Source: Sarcomyxa edulis
Taxonomy: Eukaryota > Basidiomycota > Agaricomycetes > Agaricales > Mycenaceae
Direction: 5' to 3'
DNA length: 64,000 nt
Assembly: GCA_009761415.1 (NCBI GenBank)
Contig: QUOL01000011.1
Coordinates: forward strand, 682,001 to 746,000
The notes under the pieces were generated by a model that saw only the letters and a list, made by a program, of their open reading frames with translations, was not told where the DNA came from and searched no databases. A program made the translations under genes and the position numbers. How positions within the stretch are numbered: the first letter of the stretch is position 1; the number at the start of each line of letters is the position of its first letter. Below, in pieces: positions 48,564 through 58,852 of this stretch.

Positions 48564-50297
48564 ATGAAATTCCCTCTTTCCAGCGTCGCCGTTACCCTTG
48601 CCACCGCCGCAACCCTTGCCACCGCAACTAACATTACCGTACAGGTCACCCCTCCTGCTTTGAAAGGTGCTCCAGCTACCATCAACAATACCCTTGACAC
48701 CGCCGGCTCGTATACCGACGCGTCTTCCATCGTTTCCACCGTCAACGTCGTCAATCAAAAATCTGGCGCTACTGACTCCTCACCGCCTGGCCAAGCCGCT
48801 TCCAGTACGGTTATTACCGCAGACAACGGTCAGCTTACAACCTCGGGTTCCCTCCACCGTCGCGAAAAAACACTTGGGCATTCTTCTAGAGGTCTCAACA
48901 AAGGGAACATTGCCAAACGCCTTCCTTATGGATTCACCCAAGTTTTTTCTGGGTCGAGACCTGGTGAACACGATGCTTCTATCGAAGGAACCGCGTACTT
49001 GACATACTCGCTTGTACCCAATTCGACGTACAACGTCGACGCGTGCCTTGATTTTTGCGATCAGGTTGACGATTGTGGTAAGTAATTCATCCATTCGCAC
49101 AGTGGACCCAGATCAACAACTCCACCAGTTTTCGTTAATCTATACTATGAGTATAACAACCCCCTCCTCGACTTCGTTTTCAGCGAGAAATCGAACCTCA
49201 AGTGTGCCGCGTACGGTGATATTCACACTGCAGCAGAAAAGACGAACACAGGAGGACAGCAACTCGAAGCCTTGCCTGCAGGGCTTACATATATCTCGCA
49301 AAGCAGTGGTTATGCTTTGCCTGACCTCGCCGAACCACCTGTACCAGCAGGGTTTGTACCGTTCAATTTATTTCCGGCGTTTGTCATGGACTGACATTGC
49401 ATTTTCAGATACGAGCTCGTTTACGGACCGGTCGATGGTGCTAACAATGCCCCAGGGGTGAGTGCTCATGCTGCGTCTTACCAGAGAGTCCGTAGCTGAG
49501 TCTATCGCTGTCTCAAGTACATGGGGTTTGTATTCCTTGATAAGTACGACACTCAGGCATGTGCAGACTTGTGCAATACTCGTGGTGCTGACCCGAACGG
49601 GGGTGCCTGTCAATACTTCAACATCTGGCGAGCATTGGTCGACGGCATCCCTACCACTTATACCTGTAGCATGGTGAGCGCTTGGTCTCGTATTTGAGAA
49701 CGATCTGTGACTCACACTCTTTCCCAGTACTTCATTCCTGCCGATGAGACCACTGCAGTCAATTATGGGCAAGGTGACTTGAAAGTCACTTTCTCGCGAG
49801 GCTACAAGCGAATGTCTGTGCTTCCTGACGGTGGATTTGAAGGATACACGTGTGCCGATGGCTCGGACTTCTGCTTCACAGATTCGTACAGCTCCTGGTT
49901 CGGCAAAACCCCCGCTGATCAAACCTTCGACGCATCCATATTTTTCTATGTCCCCTACGCTCACTCAGGACACGGTGTTGCCCTGCTAGGATCTGCGTTC
50001 GGGACAGATTCTGGTGCAGGTGTCCTCACTGCCGCTAAACCACTCAGCACGGTTGCCGGAAAGACATACACCATCTCGTTCTTTCACTCCAGCTCTTTTA
50101 GCGGCTCGCTCGAGATCAACGCCTTTGTAGACGTGATGTGGAACGGCAAGATCATCGGCTCGATCCATCCTGGGTTCCAGGGATGGACCTACTATTCGTT
50201 TACCGCGAATGGCAGTGGATCGGATATCCTGTCTTTCCACGGAGGCGCTGCTCCGGCATACGACTTCATCGATGATGTTACTGTCTTCGAGTCGTAA
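48564..50297 (+). CDS. Secreted protein resembling the fruit-body-specific protein A family
   Basis: First exon 48564-49077; further introns at about 49078-49128, 49350-49408, 49458-49515 and 49674-49727. A signal peptide is clear: MKFPLSSVAVTLATAATLAT. A dibasic site follows (LHRREK). Two Cys-containing modules have a repeated plan: VDACLDFCDQVDDCGFVNLY, and TQACADLCNTRGADPNGGAC followed by QYFNIWRALVDGIPTTYTCS. The C-terminal about 140 residues (GGFEGYTCADGSDFCFTDSY, SFTANGSGSDILSFHGGAAP) look like a beta-sandwich carbohydrate-binding-like domain. The module with GACQYFNIWRALVDG is typical of agaricomycete proteins annotated as fruit-body specific. The biochemical function is unknown; extracellular or cell-wall location is inferred from the signal peptide. 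Confidence 0.75.
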
Positions 50298-51130
50298 TCT
50301 CATATTCCAACGATATAGCATGACTATCTACTTCGTTCTTTCTAGTCTCTCGTACTACTATTATGGACTAGACTGACCACCACGCTCCCTGATGCTCTTA
50401 TCTCTTACATGTTCTTATTTAGGGTTTAAGCTTAAGGGTCACTCGTAATCATTCTCAATATCATACTTATTGTTTCTTTCTCTTGACGGATGGCAAGGTT
50501 GGGCTTCCACGACGATCAACACATTGCCTTTTCTGGACATCATATAAGGAATATAAATGCACGTGAAGCATGTCGAAGACGCGACTTACATCGTCAAGGC
50601 GTCAAAGGTTTGCGTGAGATGGGAATAGTGGTGGCGGCCGGCTGAAGAAAAGTCGAGACATTCAGTTTCGCAACATCCACGAGCCCAGAGGTCCGTTTTT
50701 CCTGGAGTCCGAGTTCAATCTGCTTGGTGGCATATGAGCTCATATGGCACTACGTTGATGGAATAGGAAAATCACAAACTCATGAATGACAGGCCTGAAG
50801 ATCAATGATTGACATATCGCATAAATCCAGCTACAACGAACGAAACGAGAAGAACGAGGCACAAATCACGCATTGAGGCTATTGTGACACGAATGCCTCA
50901 TGATCCTGATTGATAACTGCATATGATAAGTCACGGTGGACATGACGGAACTCGAGAGAACTCGGAAAGTGGGAGCTAATCCCAGCTAGTTCTTGTAAAC
51001 CTTCGTTAGAGACGCTCGTCCACAACCTGAGCGCTTGTCATGTTTCGTGTAACATAGCGTAAAGTTCTTCACTTATTCACGTTCTAGTATATGCGGGTCA
51101 GTCTTCAGTAGAATCCAGGTCTCTCAAGAC
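50298..51130. other. Convergent 3' intergenic region
   Basis: 833 bp between the tail of the secreted-protein gene and the tail of the F-box-like gene. Nothing recognised. Confidence 0.5.
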
Positions 51131-52597
51131 TTACTTCAGAACCAGTATACCCCTTGCACGACTTCTTGCGAGCATTTTGCCAATTTTCTCTTCATCTGCG
51201 TCGTATGCAAAGACTTCGACCTTTTCCAAATTCCGGTACTGAGAGCCTTGAACGGCACGGTCGAGTCTACGCAATGCGGTTTCATCATAATCTTCATCAC
51301 ACTCCACGATCACGGATCCCAGACTCGAATGATCCATCTCCATCAAAGATGGCAAGACCCATGTTAACGAGACAGTGTCACACAGTTGAAGAGAGTTAAG
51401 TGACGTGTTGCGACTGAGGTCTATGCTTTCCTGTACTAAACGTTGTTGGAGAATGATGAAGGTAAGCATTGGAAATGGAAGAGAAAGAGAAATATTGAGG
51501 GATATACCGATGCTTTCTGATGGTCGGACTGCTTTATAGGACCTGAGATGATCGGAAGCTTGGAGAAGCAGATTCTTCACCACCGGCCCGAGTGTTTGGA
51601 GTAGTGAAGATACTAGATGTGTATCCTCATTCCGAAGATGATGCAGAGAAAGATCTGAAAGATTTTTTGGAACGTTCTCCGGGACGTGAGAGGTAAACCA
51701 GTCCAAAATGAGAGGTGTCGAAGAATCGCAAATTGTGAGCTTCTCCAGACTTTGAGGGGGAAGTAATTCTTTCCAGGACGAATCTTCGACAAGCCAATCA
51801 GGCACGTCGTCGGGTTCGAACGCAAGGCTGAGTTTGGTCATTCGAGGTAACGCGGTGAGGAGATGGGCAACATGGGAGAACTCGTCTGGATTCTGTATCA
51901 CGATACTCAGGTCGCGAATGTACTGCAGGGGTTTGGAAAGGTTACGTGCGATATCGACGGAGATACAGTTACGGTATTCGAGTAACACGTTTCTAAGGTC
52001 GCGGAAAGGCAGTTTCAACTTGGCCAAGTCCCAGACGGTGGTGGTCGCCCAGCTCCCGTCATAACCCGGAGGGTTTATTCTGAGACTGGTGATAAATGGG
52101 CGCATTGTACAATGCGGGGAACGTAATAGTTCCAAGAAAGTTTCCGCCTGATCGGCACGTACGAGGTTTACATCCCCCAAGAGATACTCTCTGCAAGGTT
52201 GAACCCAAGCTCTACAGACAAGGGTCCAAGACATAAGGAGACGAGCGACTTCCTTCTCTTCGGAGATGTAATGCCATGAGCCCTGGCGTGCCAGTGGTAC
52301 CGAGGGCATCACCCGAATGCGATCCAACACTAGTATGTAACAAAGATTGAGAGAACTCGTCGAAGGCAAATATTGCGCCATCGGATCTGAATTGAGAAAA
52401 ACGAGTCTGAAATTTAGAGTTAATATGGATTGGAAAGATACGAGTGGAAAGTTACCCAGACCTGAAGCTGATAAGTAGTATGAAGAAAACAATGGAACTG
52501 AGTACTGAGTTCCAATCGATAATCGATGGCTTCTCATGAAGATCGCAACTTTATTTTTGTTTGATTCGAAAGCAAGTAACAAACGCCGCCCTGACAC
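51131..52597 (-). CDS. F-box-like leucine-rich protein
   Basis: Open frame of 488 codons from 52597 without obvious introns. The segment ISEEKEVARLLMSWTLVCRA followed by WVQPCREYLL resembles the second half of the fungal F-box (LMSWTLVCRAW corresponds to the LS.VC..W pattern). The first half of an F-box is weak. The rest has irregular Leu-rich repeats (LPRMTKLSLAFEPDDVPDWL, LSDLSLHHLRNEDTHL). The first about 100 residues look less protein-like and may contain an intron or lie upstream of the true start. If it is an F-box protein, it would recruit substrates to an SCF ubiquitin ligase; such genes are greatly expanded in agaricomycetes. Confidence 0.6.
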   Translation of the reverse strand: MSGRRLLLAFESNKNKVAIFMRSHRLSIGTQYSVPLFSSYYLSASGLGNFPLVSFQSILTLNFRLVFLNSDPMAQYLPSTSSLNLCYILVLDRIRVMPSVPLARQGSWHYISEEKEVARLLMSWTLVCRAWVQPCREYLLGDVNLVRADQAETFLELLRSPHCTMRPFITSLRINPPGYDGSWATTTVWDLAKLKLPFRDLRNVLLEYRNCISVDIARNLSKPLQYIRDLSIVIQNPDEFSHVAHLLTALPRMTKLSLAFEPDDVPDWLVEDSSWKELLPPQSLEKLTICDSSTPLILDWFTSHVPENVPKNLSDLSLHHLRNEDTHLVSSLLQTLGPVVKNLLLQASDHLRSYKAVRPSESIGISLNISLSLPFPMLTFIILQQRLVQESIDLSRNTSLNSLQLCDTVSLTWVLPSLMEMDHSSLGSVIVECDEDYDETALRRLDRAVQGSQYRNLEKVEVFAYDADEEKIGKMLARSRARGILVLK

Positions 52598-52797
52598 GTG
52601 ACTGGACGTCCACTGGAGTCTGGCTCAAGTCTGGCTGGAGTTGCAAACCAACGTCGAGAAAAGAGGACCTTCGAGCAAGTTGGGCTCATATGGGTATAAA
52701 TCGAATAGTGTGTAGAGATTGTTGTTCAGTATCACCTTTCAGGTAGACAAATCAGCACCGATATATCGCCAATATATCGCCCCGCATGTTATTGCCA

Positions 52798-54519
52798 TCA
52801 TTCGGAATCATCAGAACTTTCCCAGCAGGATTCTTCATCTTCAAAATGATGACCTCCGCAACAAGCATAAATCTTGCTATAATCCAAGTAGATTAGCTCC
52901 ACGTCTAAACCTTTCCTCCTCCACGAATGTAGTGTTGCATCATAACGATCAGAGAACCAACACCTCGCCTTGAAGATGTCAGGCAGGCTAAGCTTGATAC
53001 TTTTCAACTGGGATCGCGTGGAATTTGGACTCAAACCACTGCCATCGAGGTCGCGAGGACCACGTGACCTTCGCGACTTGATAATCGCAAGCCAATGATT
53101 TAGATATTTCCAGCTACAGGCCATGCGAAGGCTAGTCAGGTGTGGTACGACGTCATAACGCGCCAACGAGGTCATGCTTGCCGGGTCTGCGATCCCATCG
53201 ATGCTAAGAGAGGTGAGAGAAGGCGTAAGGCGAAGAATCCTTTCGAGACTGCCTTTCGCTGGAAAGTGCGCGTGGACGAAGGAGAGCGTGTCAAGCGTGA
53301 ATGCTGAGCGTTCCGCGAGAGATGTGAATACTTCTTCGTGTTTGCTCGAGCGGTTGTAAGCTCTGTTTACGAAGGGCATTTGGAGTTCCTTGAGTGCCGG
53401 GAGCACTAGAAAGCGGAGGAGGGGAGTGACTGGACAGTTGCCAATCGTATAATCCGCATCTGAGCCTAGGACGTCAAGGCGCAGGGTGTGTAAGCGAGGA
53501 AGTATTATCTTGTCGGGATTGGCTTCAACATACTCGGTGATGACAGCCCTTCTGATATCAAGACTACACTCCGTGAGATCCATGCACGTGCGTAAGATAC
53601 GAAGGAGAGTCTCGAGACCGGTGTAGTCGCATTCTAGACGGAGGTGAGTAAGCCGAGGAAAGGATATAGTCACAGGGAGTAGGTGCTTGAATCCCTCTAA
53701 AACAAGACGACGGAGGTTGGGTAGGCGTAATGCGACGACAGGATCTGAAAAGCAATCTCTAGATCGAAAATCTATTCTCAAGGTCTCAACTAGATCGAGG
53801 GACCCGGGCGGTAATTCCGATAGCAGTTGTATGTGCTTGGGTCTAACACAGAGGTCGAGATTTCTACATTGTCCAATACGAGGAAGTAGAATTTTATCGA
53901 AGAGGGAGCGACTCTCGTCGCGATTGATCAATTGGATATCGAGAGGAAGCGATCCAGCATGAGATAGAACGTCCTCGATGTGTTGGAGTTGAGCCTCCCT
54001 GATGTCGGAAGCCGCCCGGCCTTCCTCATTCTCGCCGCAACGTCGTAGCAGAACACGGTTCCACGGGACAAGATGGGAAAGACTCAAGGCAACCTTTCTC
54101 CACCCGCTACAGATCTGGCAGACTGTGAAATGATGCGGTCTGTAACCAGCAGGCGGGGGAAGGGGGTATCTCTCCGTGCAGGTTAGTAGGAAAATCGCGG
54201 AGACGAGCTCGGGCGGTAAGCGGCGCACAGGGGAGAGGGTTGCTCTGAATGCCTTGATATAAGCAGAGCGCTGGGCGCGCTCTTCTAATAGCTTATCCAG
54301 ACTAGCCTGAAGCTCTTTGATTTGTTGTTGTAGGACGGATAGTCCGTGTAGCTCGCGAGAGATAATAGTTTCGACCTCACGAGCTTCTGACTCGGAAGGG
54401 ACCATATTGGACTGTGTCAGATGTCGGAAACGTGAATATTCAGCATCCAGGTGACGTGGAAAGACGAGAAAAAAAGGTGCGCGCATGCCGCCAGGCGAGG
54501 CATGCTGTACTGTAAACAT
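52798..54519 (-). CDS. F-box protein with coiled coil and leucine-rich repeats
   Basis: Open frame of 573 codons without introns. The likely start is the inner ATG giving MVPSESEAREVETIISRELH. A coiled coil (LQQQIKELQASLDKLLEERA) precedes the F-box, LSPVRRLPPELVSAIFLLTC, followed by VCQICSGWRKVALSLSHLVP. This coiled-coil plus LP.E...IF arrangement is the standard agaricomycete F-box type. Leu-rich repeat-like segments follow (NLDLCVRPKHIQLLSELPPG, FPRLTHLRLECDYTGLETLL). The C-terminus is acidic with Cys/His (CCGGHHFEDEESCWESSDDS). The role is a substrate receptor for SCF ubiquitin ligase. It lies in tandem with the preceding F-box-like gene, only 200 bp away, but similarity between the two is low. 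Confidence 0.85.
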   Translation of the reverse strand: MFTVQHASPGGMRAPFFLVFPRHLDAEYSRFRHLTQSNMVPSESEAREVETIISRELHGLSVLQQQIKELQASLDKLLEERAQRSAYIKAFRATLSPVRRLPPELVSAIFLLTCTERYPLPPPAGYRPHHFTVCQICSGWRKVALSLSHLVPWNRVLLRRCGENEEGRAASDIREAQLQHIEDVLSHAGSLPLDIQLINRDESRSLFDKILLPRIGQCRNLDLCVRPKHIQLLSELPPGSLDLVETLRIDFRSRDCFSDPVVALRLPNLRRLVLEGFKHLLPVTISFPRLTHLRLECDYTGLETLLRILRTCMDLTECSLDIRRAVITEYVEANPDKIILPRLHTLRLDVLGSDADYTIGNCPVTPLLRFLVLPALKELQMPFVNRAYNRSSKHEEVFTSLAERSAFTLDTLSFVHAHFPAKGSLERILRLTPSLTSLSIDGIADPASMTSLARYDVVPHLTSLRMACSWKYLNHWLAIIKSRRSRGPRDLDGSGLSPNSTRSQLKSIKLSLPDIFKARCWFSDRYDATLHSWRRKGLDVELIYLDYSKIYACCGGHHFEDEESCWESSDDSE

Positions 54520-54848
54520 AGAAAGATCTGAACTTCAAATTCAGTTCCAAATCCGACATATCATTGTCAGACTCTCTCACCTACGAGTCTGTTTCCACTT
54601 GGAAGTCGCGTGAATCGTGATCGTTCGAGTTCGAGCAAAAGTTCGGTGGATTCCACGTGGGCTCGGCCTTATTGACAATTATTTAATCCCGGGGCCGGCG
54701 GAGCGGGTACTCAAGTCCCCGATTGCATGTGTATTTCCCCGGACTTCGGATCTTTACCCCGGATCTCCCTTGAAATAATAAATTCATCCCGCTCTTTCGT
54801 TGCACCTCGACCCCGTTACACCGGCGCATACCGTACCATTCCCCGGCC
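54520..54848. promoter_or_regulatory. Divergent promoter, F-box gene / acyl-CoA dehydrogenase
   Basis: 329 bp between divergent genes, with C-rich CCCCGG repeats (CCCCGG at 54736, 54757, 54841). No TATA box recognised. Confidence 0.4.
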
Positions 54849-56534
54849 ATGCTTCGTACTACTATACGGTCTGTCAAACCTCTGACCACTCGCTCCAAGA
54901 CACTTCTCACTCTCAGGTATACCAGCTATTTCATCTACGTGGTATCTTCTAACCGCAATTAACTGTCAGAACATTTACATCGTCTCGGAATGTACGCTCA
55001 GAAGCCCCTCTGAACTCCCTTGACACTTTCACGGATGAGGAACAAATGCTGCGTGAAGCCGGTATGTCCTGCACCTGTAGATCACCCGTAAACAACTAAA
55101 GTTGCCTGTAGTTCAGCGATTTGCGACCGACGTCGTCGGTCCAAAGGTACGAGAGATGGACGAGAACGAACAGATGGATCCTGCGATAATTAAAGGACTG
55201 TTTGATCAAGGCGTGAGCTAGTTGATTATCTACAGCATTTGCCATTGCTCACGTATGAATATAGCTCATGGGAATTGAGACCAGTGCAGATCATGGAGGC
55301 GCAGAGTCGTCCTTCACTTCTGCTATTATTGCCATTGAGGAGCTAGCCAAGGTCGATCCTTCCGTCTCAGTGCTATGTGATGTACACAACACCCTTGTCA
55401 ACACCATATTCCGTAAATACGGAAACAAAGAACAACAGGATAAATGGCTTCCGCTACTCTCAGAATCCAAGGTATGTGTGCAAATATTATTTTGCTGTCA
55501 AAAGCCACGTCTTGACACGGAAGCAGCTTGGGTCGTTCTGTTTATCCGAGCCTTCCTCGGGATCCGACGCCTTTGCACTACAAACACGCGCCAAAAAGGA
55601 TGGCGACAATTGGGTCATCAACGGGTCCAAAATGTGGATTACCAATTCGTACGAGGCTGAGATATTTCTCATCTTCGCCAATGTACGTGCATTAGTTCAT
55701 CATCTCTGTGCCTATCTCTCTAACGAGTATCTCGCGTCTAGATAGATCCAAGTAAAGGATACAAAGGTATCACATGTTTTGTCGCCACGAAAGACATGGG
55801 TATCCAGATTGCAAAGAAGGAGCAAAAATTGGGCATTCGGGCTTCATCTACATGCACACTGAACTTTGATGATTTGAAGGTACCTGCGGAGAATATCATT
55901 GGTGGGGAAGGAAAGGGCTACAAGGTATATCCTCTTGCTCGACTTCAGAACCATGCACTAATGCGTCACATAGATTGCAATCGAAATTTTGAACGAAGGT
56001 CTGTTGTACAGATATCCCAATTACACAGCTGATGATACTGACCTGAACCACAAGGCCGTATCGGTATTGCTGCCCAGATGTTAGGGCTTGCCCAAGGGGC
56101 TTTCAACAAGGCCGTCCCGTACACATACCAACGTCAACAATTCGGACAACCCATTGGGACATTCCAAGGCATGGCATTTCAAATCGCCGAAGCAGCTATT
56201 CAGATTGAAACAGCGCGTCTCTTGACTTACAATGCTGCGAGAAGAAAAGAGGAGGGGAAGAGTTTCACGAAAGAAGCAGCAATGGCCAAGTATTGGAGTA
56301 GTGTCATTGCACAGAAGGTTTCCGGGCAGGCGATTGAGTGGGCCGGAGGTGTAGGCTTCACGAGGGAGACTGGGATTGAGAAGTATTGGCGGGATTCAAA
56401 GATCGTGAGTGTCTGACTGGGGTCATGTTGGAAAAAATGCTAAATAATAAATAAAACAGGGTGCAATATACGAAGGGACGTCAAATATCCAGCTGCAGAC
56501 AATTGCCAAGTTCATCCAAAAGGAACATTCGTAG
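54849..56534 (+). CDS. Mitochondrial acyl-CoA dehydrogenase, short/branched-chain type
   Basis: FAD enzyme that forms the 2,3-double bond of acyl-CoA esters, in isoleucine or short-chain fatty acid breakdown. The start [20 protein letters not shown] is a basic mitochondrial targeting sequence. Domain marks in order: [60 protein letters not shown] (FAD and substrate site); [40 protein letters not shown]; then [36 protein letters not shown] and [20 protein letters not shown]. The motif [15 protein letters not shown] carries the catalytic Glu. A 25-nt exon encodes IAIEILNE. The sequence is closest to the ACADSB pattern. Stop 56532-56534; the next gene ends only 54 bp away, tail to tail. Confidence 0.93.
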
Positions 56535-56588
56535 AAATCGACATGAATGACTCACATAATATATGGGTGTGCGGGTGTATAATAGGTA

Positions 56589-58014
56589 TCACGTCCGTTC
56601 TTGTGTCCGCATAAACATAAGAATACCTTCGTAGACCGCCCAGCCAATTGCCGAGCTGAGAACTTTGCGAGACATCCGCAAGGAAGCTCCGTCGAAAAAT
56701 CCGAGTATGCCTCGTTGCTGCAAGGTAACGGGTAATACATAGGTGAGAAATACAACGCATTGAGTCTTTTGGTAAACTCACTTTCCAGATGGTTCGAACC
56801 GTCCTTGAGAAACCTTGATACCGGTCCTCGGTGCGCACTTGAATTTTCGTCTTGAAAGACATTTGATTGGAGGTTGGCAAGTCCGAATAGAGGGTAAGTT
56901 TGGTCAAAAGTTGCAACGCTATCTAGTGATTACCTTTATAACATCAAACGGATGGGTGGCCATCGTAGCCATGGCGCTAGCAGAGGCAGCCGAGAAGCTA
57001 TGAATCGCGGTTGAATGCATATTTGAAGTCGGCGGTAGGATGGAGGCTGGAAAATGGGGTGAGGAGTCCTTCGAGGAGGTGAGATAAAATAGATCCTCAC
57101 AGGCTTCGCGTTTGATGCCCTCATAGAAGACGACAAATATCCCAGCGTTGGGAGCATCCCGAAGAGCGGATGCGAAGAAACCTCGAAGGAGCTCGGATGG
57201 CCCTGAACGGACTATCGAGACAAAGGCTCCTGCGAGGCTCTCGTAGGCGTACATATTACTCTGTTTGTAGGACACAAGAAATAGGCTACTGATGAGTCGG
57301 GGTTGTAGAGAAAGGTACGATACATACGTACCTCGAAGCGAGCCTTGAGAACAGAAAATGGATTAAGAATGAATCCTACTCCAACACGTGTCGTTGCGCC
57401 TGCAAGAAGGTTTCCCTGGCTGCTGAGTGTCGGTAGAACGGAGGAATTGGCATTATAGGTATTGGGGCGTTTCCGAACGCGTGCAAAGTAGGGAGAAGTC
57501 GCCAGGAGAGCGCGTAATTGGGTCAAACTGGTCATGTAAAGTGCGACTCCAGGAACGTTTCTGGATCGCCCAAGTGAGATGAGAGGTCTCGATAAGTTTC
57601 TGAGCATGTACTTGCCGTACGAGTGTTGCGGAAGTGCCCCTCCATAGTCCACGATATCCTTTCGAAGCGATGATGTCTCGGGCGGTATGCCAAATGACTG
57701 TGGTGTTTCTGCGATGCCATTTATTACACAATAACAAGGGGTTTGTCTCTTTGAATGTGCATACCTCGGTCTCAAGGTCCCTGAGCCATCTCCCTGCTGC
57801 ACTCGTGTTTTGAGCAAGTCGACTAAATAGAGAGCTATTAGCTACGTTAATGCGGCTCATTCGTGAGTTGACTCAGACATGGCTGCAGACAGATCGTGGA
57901 CGCGAATCCTGATAAAGCGCCTAAGAAAATGGTCAAGTGAGTATGTATCCTGTTCTAGATATAAAGAAAATGCAAGCAGATACCTGAGAGTAGCTGGTTC
58001 CCGACATTGCTCAT
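56589..58014 (-). CDS. HEM25: Mitochondrial glycine carrier Hem25 / SLC25A38
   Basis: Carrier of the mitochondrial inner membrane that imports glycine for the first step of heme synthesis. Start MSNVGNQLLSGALSGFASTI at 58014. Three carrier repeats have signatures P-F-D-L-L-K-T-R-V-Q, NPFSVLKARFESNMYAYESL, and MATHPFDVIKTKIQVRTEDR. Other family marks are GYRGLWRGTSATLVRNVPGV, LYMTSLTQLRALLA, SGPSELLRGFFASALRDAPN and GFFDGASLRMSRKVLSSAIG. The last codons read FMRTQERT, stop 56589-56591. The N-terminal repeat is split over small exons, with a Phe codon split at QP-F. The length of about 330 residues is normal for this family. It shares a 108-bp divergent promoter with SPT4. Confidence 0.93.
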
Positions 58015-58122
58015 AAGTATGAGGATGGGCGGGGAACAACTTGAAAGTTGGGGTAAAAATAAATTCTTCATTTCCAGACCTCCGGAGCTCCTTGAACTCA
58101 ACCACAACATCCATCCATCCTC
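58015..58122. promoter_or_regulatory. Compact divergent promoter, HEM25 / SPT4
   Basis: Only 108 bp separate the two start codons, so both 5' UTRs and promoters must fit here or overlap. No TATA box was recognised. Confidence 0.55.
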
Positions 58123-58585
58123 ATGGCCTCTATTCCACCGCAAGCAAAGTCTAAACAGCTCAGAGCATGTCTCCTCTGTTCTATAATACAACACCCTCTA
58201 GACTTTCGAAAAAACGGCTGCCCAAATTGCGAAGAACTTATGCAGGTAAGCCTACACCGCTTGCGAAAAAGACCTCTTGCCTACATGTCACTCCACAGAT
58301 GAAGGGGTCTCCGGATCGTATAGCAGTGTGCACTACGACCTATTTTGACGGAATAATTGCAGTCATAGACCCGGAAAAGAGCTGGGTATCTCGATGGCAG
58401 CGGACTTGTGAGTTTTCATTCCCTACAGTTAGTGCAACCCTCATCTTCTTTTTCTGTCCGAAGCAAAATACGCCCGGGGAATGTATGCTGTCCGCGTCAA
58501 AGGTCGCATTCCCGAGGACGTAGAGGCAGAGCTCGAAAGCCGTGGTATCAAATATCGTCCGCGAGACCAGACCGACCAGGAATAA
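58123..58585 (+). CDS. SPT4: Transcription elongation factor SPT4
   Basis: Small zinc protein that pairs with Spt5 on RNA polymerase II. Exons 58123-58245, 58299-58407 and 58464-58585 give 117 residues, the usual length. The four zinc Cys are in C-LL-C (LRACLLCSIIQHPLDF) and C-PN-C (NGCPNCEELMQ). Further family blocks: TTTYFDGIIAVIDPEKSWVS, RWQRTSKYARGMYAVRVKGR and GIKYRPRDQ. All splice joins keep the frame. Confidence 0.96.
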
Positions 58586-58761
58586 TTTCGTTTCCAGCCA
58601 TTGATCTCTGTATTTTCTACGTTTTTTTCTGCCTCTGAACCGCCTATGAAATCGGTTTGTACAACAATTAATGGATACTCGGGTTACAGCGTAATCATAT
58701 CTAGATTATACTAGTGAATCGCAAAATACAGTGGCCCTAGAGGTGAGCAGTCTGTCTAATA

Positions 58762-58790
<29 letters not shown>
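58762..58790. repeat. (TGTC)n tetranucleotide microsatellite
   Basis: About seven uninterrupted copies of TGTC between the ends of SPT4 and the lipase gene. Likely length-polymorphic. Confidence 0.9.
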
Positions 58791-58793
<3 letters not shown>

Positions 58794-58852
58794 ATATTTG
58801 TACAAATGGTTCCGGCCGAGATACGCGATACACACTGGTTCGAGTTGGGCTC

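Noticed and set aside
58762..58790. TGTC repeat considered as part of a CRISPR-like or satellite array
   Set aside because: A simple microsatellite of 4-bp units without spacers.
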